From positions 1 to 6,984 of the forward strand of contig JAEOTN010000520.1 of NCBI GenBank assembly GCA_016839865.1: a stretch of DNA of 6,984 nucleotides, in the 5' to 3' direction. The number at the start of each line of letters is the position of its first letter. Within the stretch, counting starts at the first letter, position 1. Made by a program: the position numbers and the translations under genes. The DNA comes from Promethearchaeota archaeon (GTDB taxonomy: Archaea > Asgardarchaeota > Lokiarchaeia > Sigynarchaeales > MK-D1). This document shows positions 5,406 through 6,984 of this stretch, piece by piece. Under the pieces are notes generated by a model that did no database searches, was not told the DNA's origin, and saw nothing but the letters and a program-made list of their open reading frames with translations.

Positions 5406-6287
5406 GTGTATACAATCAAAATTTATGAGCCGGGAGTAGAGGAAGCTCAAGCTCAAATTTCAAATGAGAAAAAGTGGACTCACTTTCTGCGATTATCAGC
5501 AGAAAATATCTGTAGATGGTTTGAAAATGGAGATTTAGATCCATCTCTTAATTTTTACGCATTTCTTGATGAAGTTCTTGTTGGATATCTAATCAGCTCT
5601 ATTGAGACAGACGAACAAGGTCTCAAATATGTTGAAATGGAACTTCCTATCGTGAAAAAAAGTTATGAAGATGCTCAAGATTTATTAATTCAAAGAGCTT
5701 TCGATGAGTTTAAGAAAAGAGGAGTAGGAAAGATAAAAACAAGCTCTGGAACCGAATGGGACAATCTTCAAGAATTTCCTGAAAAATTCGGATTCAAGAG
5801 AACCAAAGATATGGTGTATTCTCTCCAAAAACAACTCTCTGATATAAATATTTCTTCATTCCCGAAAATTAACGATATTCAACAACTTGATCCAGAATCC
5901 CATAAAAGTCTTGTATGGAATTATTATAAAGAAAGAGATTCCTATACGGATGCTGGATTAGAGAATTTTTTCGATAATTGGTTAGTTAAGAGAGACAAAA
6001 CTTGGATAGTTATTCGAGATGAGAAATTGGCTGGTTTAGTTCGATTATATGAGCCAGACCAAGAAATTTTTCCAGGACTTATCTGGATTCGAGGTCTTGA
6101 ACTTAAAAATCCAAAAGATCGGGAATTAGTACAAGGATTGTTTCGCTTCGCAATCGAATATGCTCGGGAAAAAAAATACACAAAAGTAGATTTCAACACT
6201 GGCGTGAGAGATATTGATTTACTTCAATTCCAATATATTGGGGAAATCCCTATTGCGATAAGGTATGAATTAGAAAAAGAAATATAA
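5406..6287 (+). CDS. Divergent tandem GNAT-like protein
   Basis: A 293-residue protein that looks like two GNAT-fold halves in tandem. Half one (about 1-140) has FYAFLDEVLVGYLISS (about 50-65), a typical strand-turn-strand. It then has a helix (about 88-104), GVGKIKTSSGTEWDNLQEFPEKFGFKR, and MVYSLQK; the LQEFPEKFGF segment recalls the GNAT motif B region. Half two (about 155-293) has TWIVIRDEKLAGLVRLYE (about 199-216), LIWIRGLELKNPKDRELVQGLFRFAIEYAREK, and a closing IPIAIRYELEKEI. Neither half shows a clear Q/R-x-x-G-x-G/A acetyl-CoA loop, so catalysis is uncertain. The start is GTG at 5406. No in-frame ATG exists between it and the upstream TAG at 5364-5366, and the two ATGs in ATGATGTG are out of frame and soon reach a stop. 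The domain plan parallels the GNAT protein at 2209-3168, but the sequences are clearly different. It is convergent with the next gene, 13 bases away. Confidence 0.7.
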   Translation: MYTIKIYEPGVEEAQAQISNEKKWTHFLRLSAENICRWFENGDLDPSLNFYAFLDEVLVGYLISSIETDEQGLKYVEMELPIVKKSYEDAQDLLIQRAFDEFKKRGVGKIKTSSGTEWDNLQEFPEKFGFKRTKDMVYSLQKQLSDINISSFPKINDIQQLDPESHKSLVWNYYKERDSYTDAGLENFFDNWLVKRDKTWIVIRDEKLAGLVRLYEPDQEIFPGLIWIRGLELKNPKDRELVQGLFRFAIEYAREKKYTKVDFNTGVRDIDLLQFQYIGEIPIAIRYELEKEI

Positions 6288-6288
6288 T

Positions 6289-6299
6289 AAAAAAAAAAG
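6289..6299 (-). terminator. Oligo-T terminator after the MBL-fold gene
   Basis: On the minus strand a C followed by ten T (the plus strand is A10 at 6289-6298, then G) begins two bases after the TAA of the hydrolase gene. It is a strong candidate U-tract terminator for archaeal RNA polymerase. It fills the 13-base gap between the two convergent genes, so transcripts of the plus-strand GNAT-like gene must end elsewhere, perhaps at T6 (6320-6325). Confidence 0.5.
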
Positions 6300-6300
6300 A

Positions 6301-6984
6301 TTAGTGAGCTGTTCCGAGTTTTTTACCCACTAATTTCGTCTGAATGAAATCGATGTTTTTCTTTATCATTTCAGAACCTTCAATTGGACCATGTCCTGAA
6401 TGGAAAACCTCAATGTCACTATCATAGAGACTTTCAAGCAATAAAGTGTGCTTCTCAATATCAGTTGTAAAGAATTGAACTGCTGTTTCTAATGGAATTT
6501 CATCTACATTAGCGAAGAACAAATCTCCCATGAAGCAAATTTTCTCATTTGGAAAAATTGCTAAAATATCTTCTTTTGAGTGCCGTGTTCCCACGTTTTT
6601 AAGAATCATTTTTGTTTTGCTTCCCTTAAATTCCATTTTTCCCGTAAATGTTATATTAGGTAATCGGAATTTTAGATTCTGTCCCATTAAATCTTCATAA
6701 AACTTGATATCAGTTTCTTTGTCCAGTTTCTGAACAGGATCGGTTTCTTCTTTCAACTTTTCTTTTAGCTCTTTGATTTTTTCTTCCGGATTTTCAGCGA
6801 ATTCCTTTATCCTTGGAAGAGAATTCTCCTTGATTTGCTCTACAACGATTGGTCCACTAAGGATAGGAATATGTGAGGGAATCTTATAGATACCAAAGAG
6901 ATGGTCCAAATGATGATGAGATATCACCACGATATTTGGTTCTCTCCCACATATCTGCTTAGCTGCTCGGTACAAATCATACCC
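6301..6984 (-). CDS. Metallo-beta-lactamase-fold hydrolase (5' end beyond window)
   Basis: The frame is open to the right edge (GYDLYRAAKQ... at the edge), so the N-terminus, with the usual first strands and Asp-Thr-Gly-type loop, is missing. The TTG at 6973-6975 is internal, not the start. Counting from it, SHHHLDHLFG (19-28) gives the metal motif H20-x-H22-x-D24-H25. GTRHSKEDILAIFPNEKICFMGD supplies H132 and the bridging D151. FHSGHGPI supplies H195. All ligands of a two-metal site are therefore present and the enzyme is probably active. Between the first and second metal motifs, residues about 54-92 form a highly charged, Lys/Glu-rich segment predicted by eye to be helical. Family members hydrolyse beta-lactams, thioesters, phosphoesters or lactones, or act as flavodiiron-like domains, and the substrate cannot be assigned. 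The gene is convergent with the GNAT-like gene, with an oligo-T tract right after its stop. Confidence 0.88.
   Translation of the reverse strand, partial: GYDLYRAAKQICGREPNIVVISHHHLDHLFGIYKIPSHIPILSGPIVVEQIKENSLPRIKEFAENPEEKIKELKEKLKEETDPVQKLDKETDIKFYEDLMGQNLKFRLPNITFTGKMEFKGSKTKMILKNVGTRHSKEDILAIFPNEKICFMGDLFFANVDEIPLETAVQFFTTDIEKHTLLLESLYDSDIEVFHSGHGPIEGSEMIKKNIDFIQTKLVGKKLGTAH

Noticed and set aside
5942..6199. 85-codon minus-strand frame in the second GNAT-like gene
   Set aside because: It is a shadow frame opposite a protein with clear fold signs, and has no motif of its own.

Overview
The window looks like chromosomal DNA from an AT-rich archaeon. The best evidence is a complete prolyl-tRNA synthetase of the archaeal/eukaryote-like class with its C-terminal zinc-binding domain. 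Starts also lack well-placed Shine-Dalgarno sequences, and several have A/T-rich TATA-like boxes about 25-30 bases upstream of the start codon, as expected for leaderless archaeal transcripts. An Asgard-type or other mesophilic archaeon is plausible, but nothing here fixes the lineage. Archaeal-type ProRS also occurs in some bacteria, so the domain assignment is strong but not certain.

Layout, left to right: (1) a DJ-1/PfpI-family protein, cut at its 5' end by the window edge (+); (2) proS (+), with a possible operator-like repeat upstream; (3) a tandem GNAT acetyltransferase (-), convergent with proS; (4) an intact solo TnpB (IS605 OrfB-type RNA-guided nuclease, +) with no TnpA, followed by two hairpins that could belong to its omega RNA; (5) an iron-sulfur flavoprotein-like NAD(P)H/FMN reductase (-); (6) a second, more divergent tandem GNAT-like protein (+), starting at GTG; (7) a metallo-beta-lactamase-fold hydrolase (-), cut at its 5' end by the right edge. 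After proS the strand alternates at every gene, so there is no obvious operon. These are probably independent transcription units: housekeeping translation plus small redox, acetylation and hydrolase genes, with a mobile element inserted among them. No gap exceeds about 135 bases. No tRNA, rRNA or CRISPR array was seen.

The most interesting item is the TnpB. Its RuvC-I and RuvC-III aspartates and four-cysteine zinc finger are intact, but the canonical RuvC-II glutamate position is glycine, and a Glu-Glu pair sits just before the TS..C..C motif. This is the rearranged catalytic centre known from Fanzor and a subset of TnpB proteins. An 11-base direct repeat (TTTATCATTTT) brackets the gene and suggests element boundaries of about 1.34 kb with a TTTAT-like target motif. 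I did not find a convincing multi-gene undescribed system.
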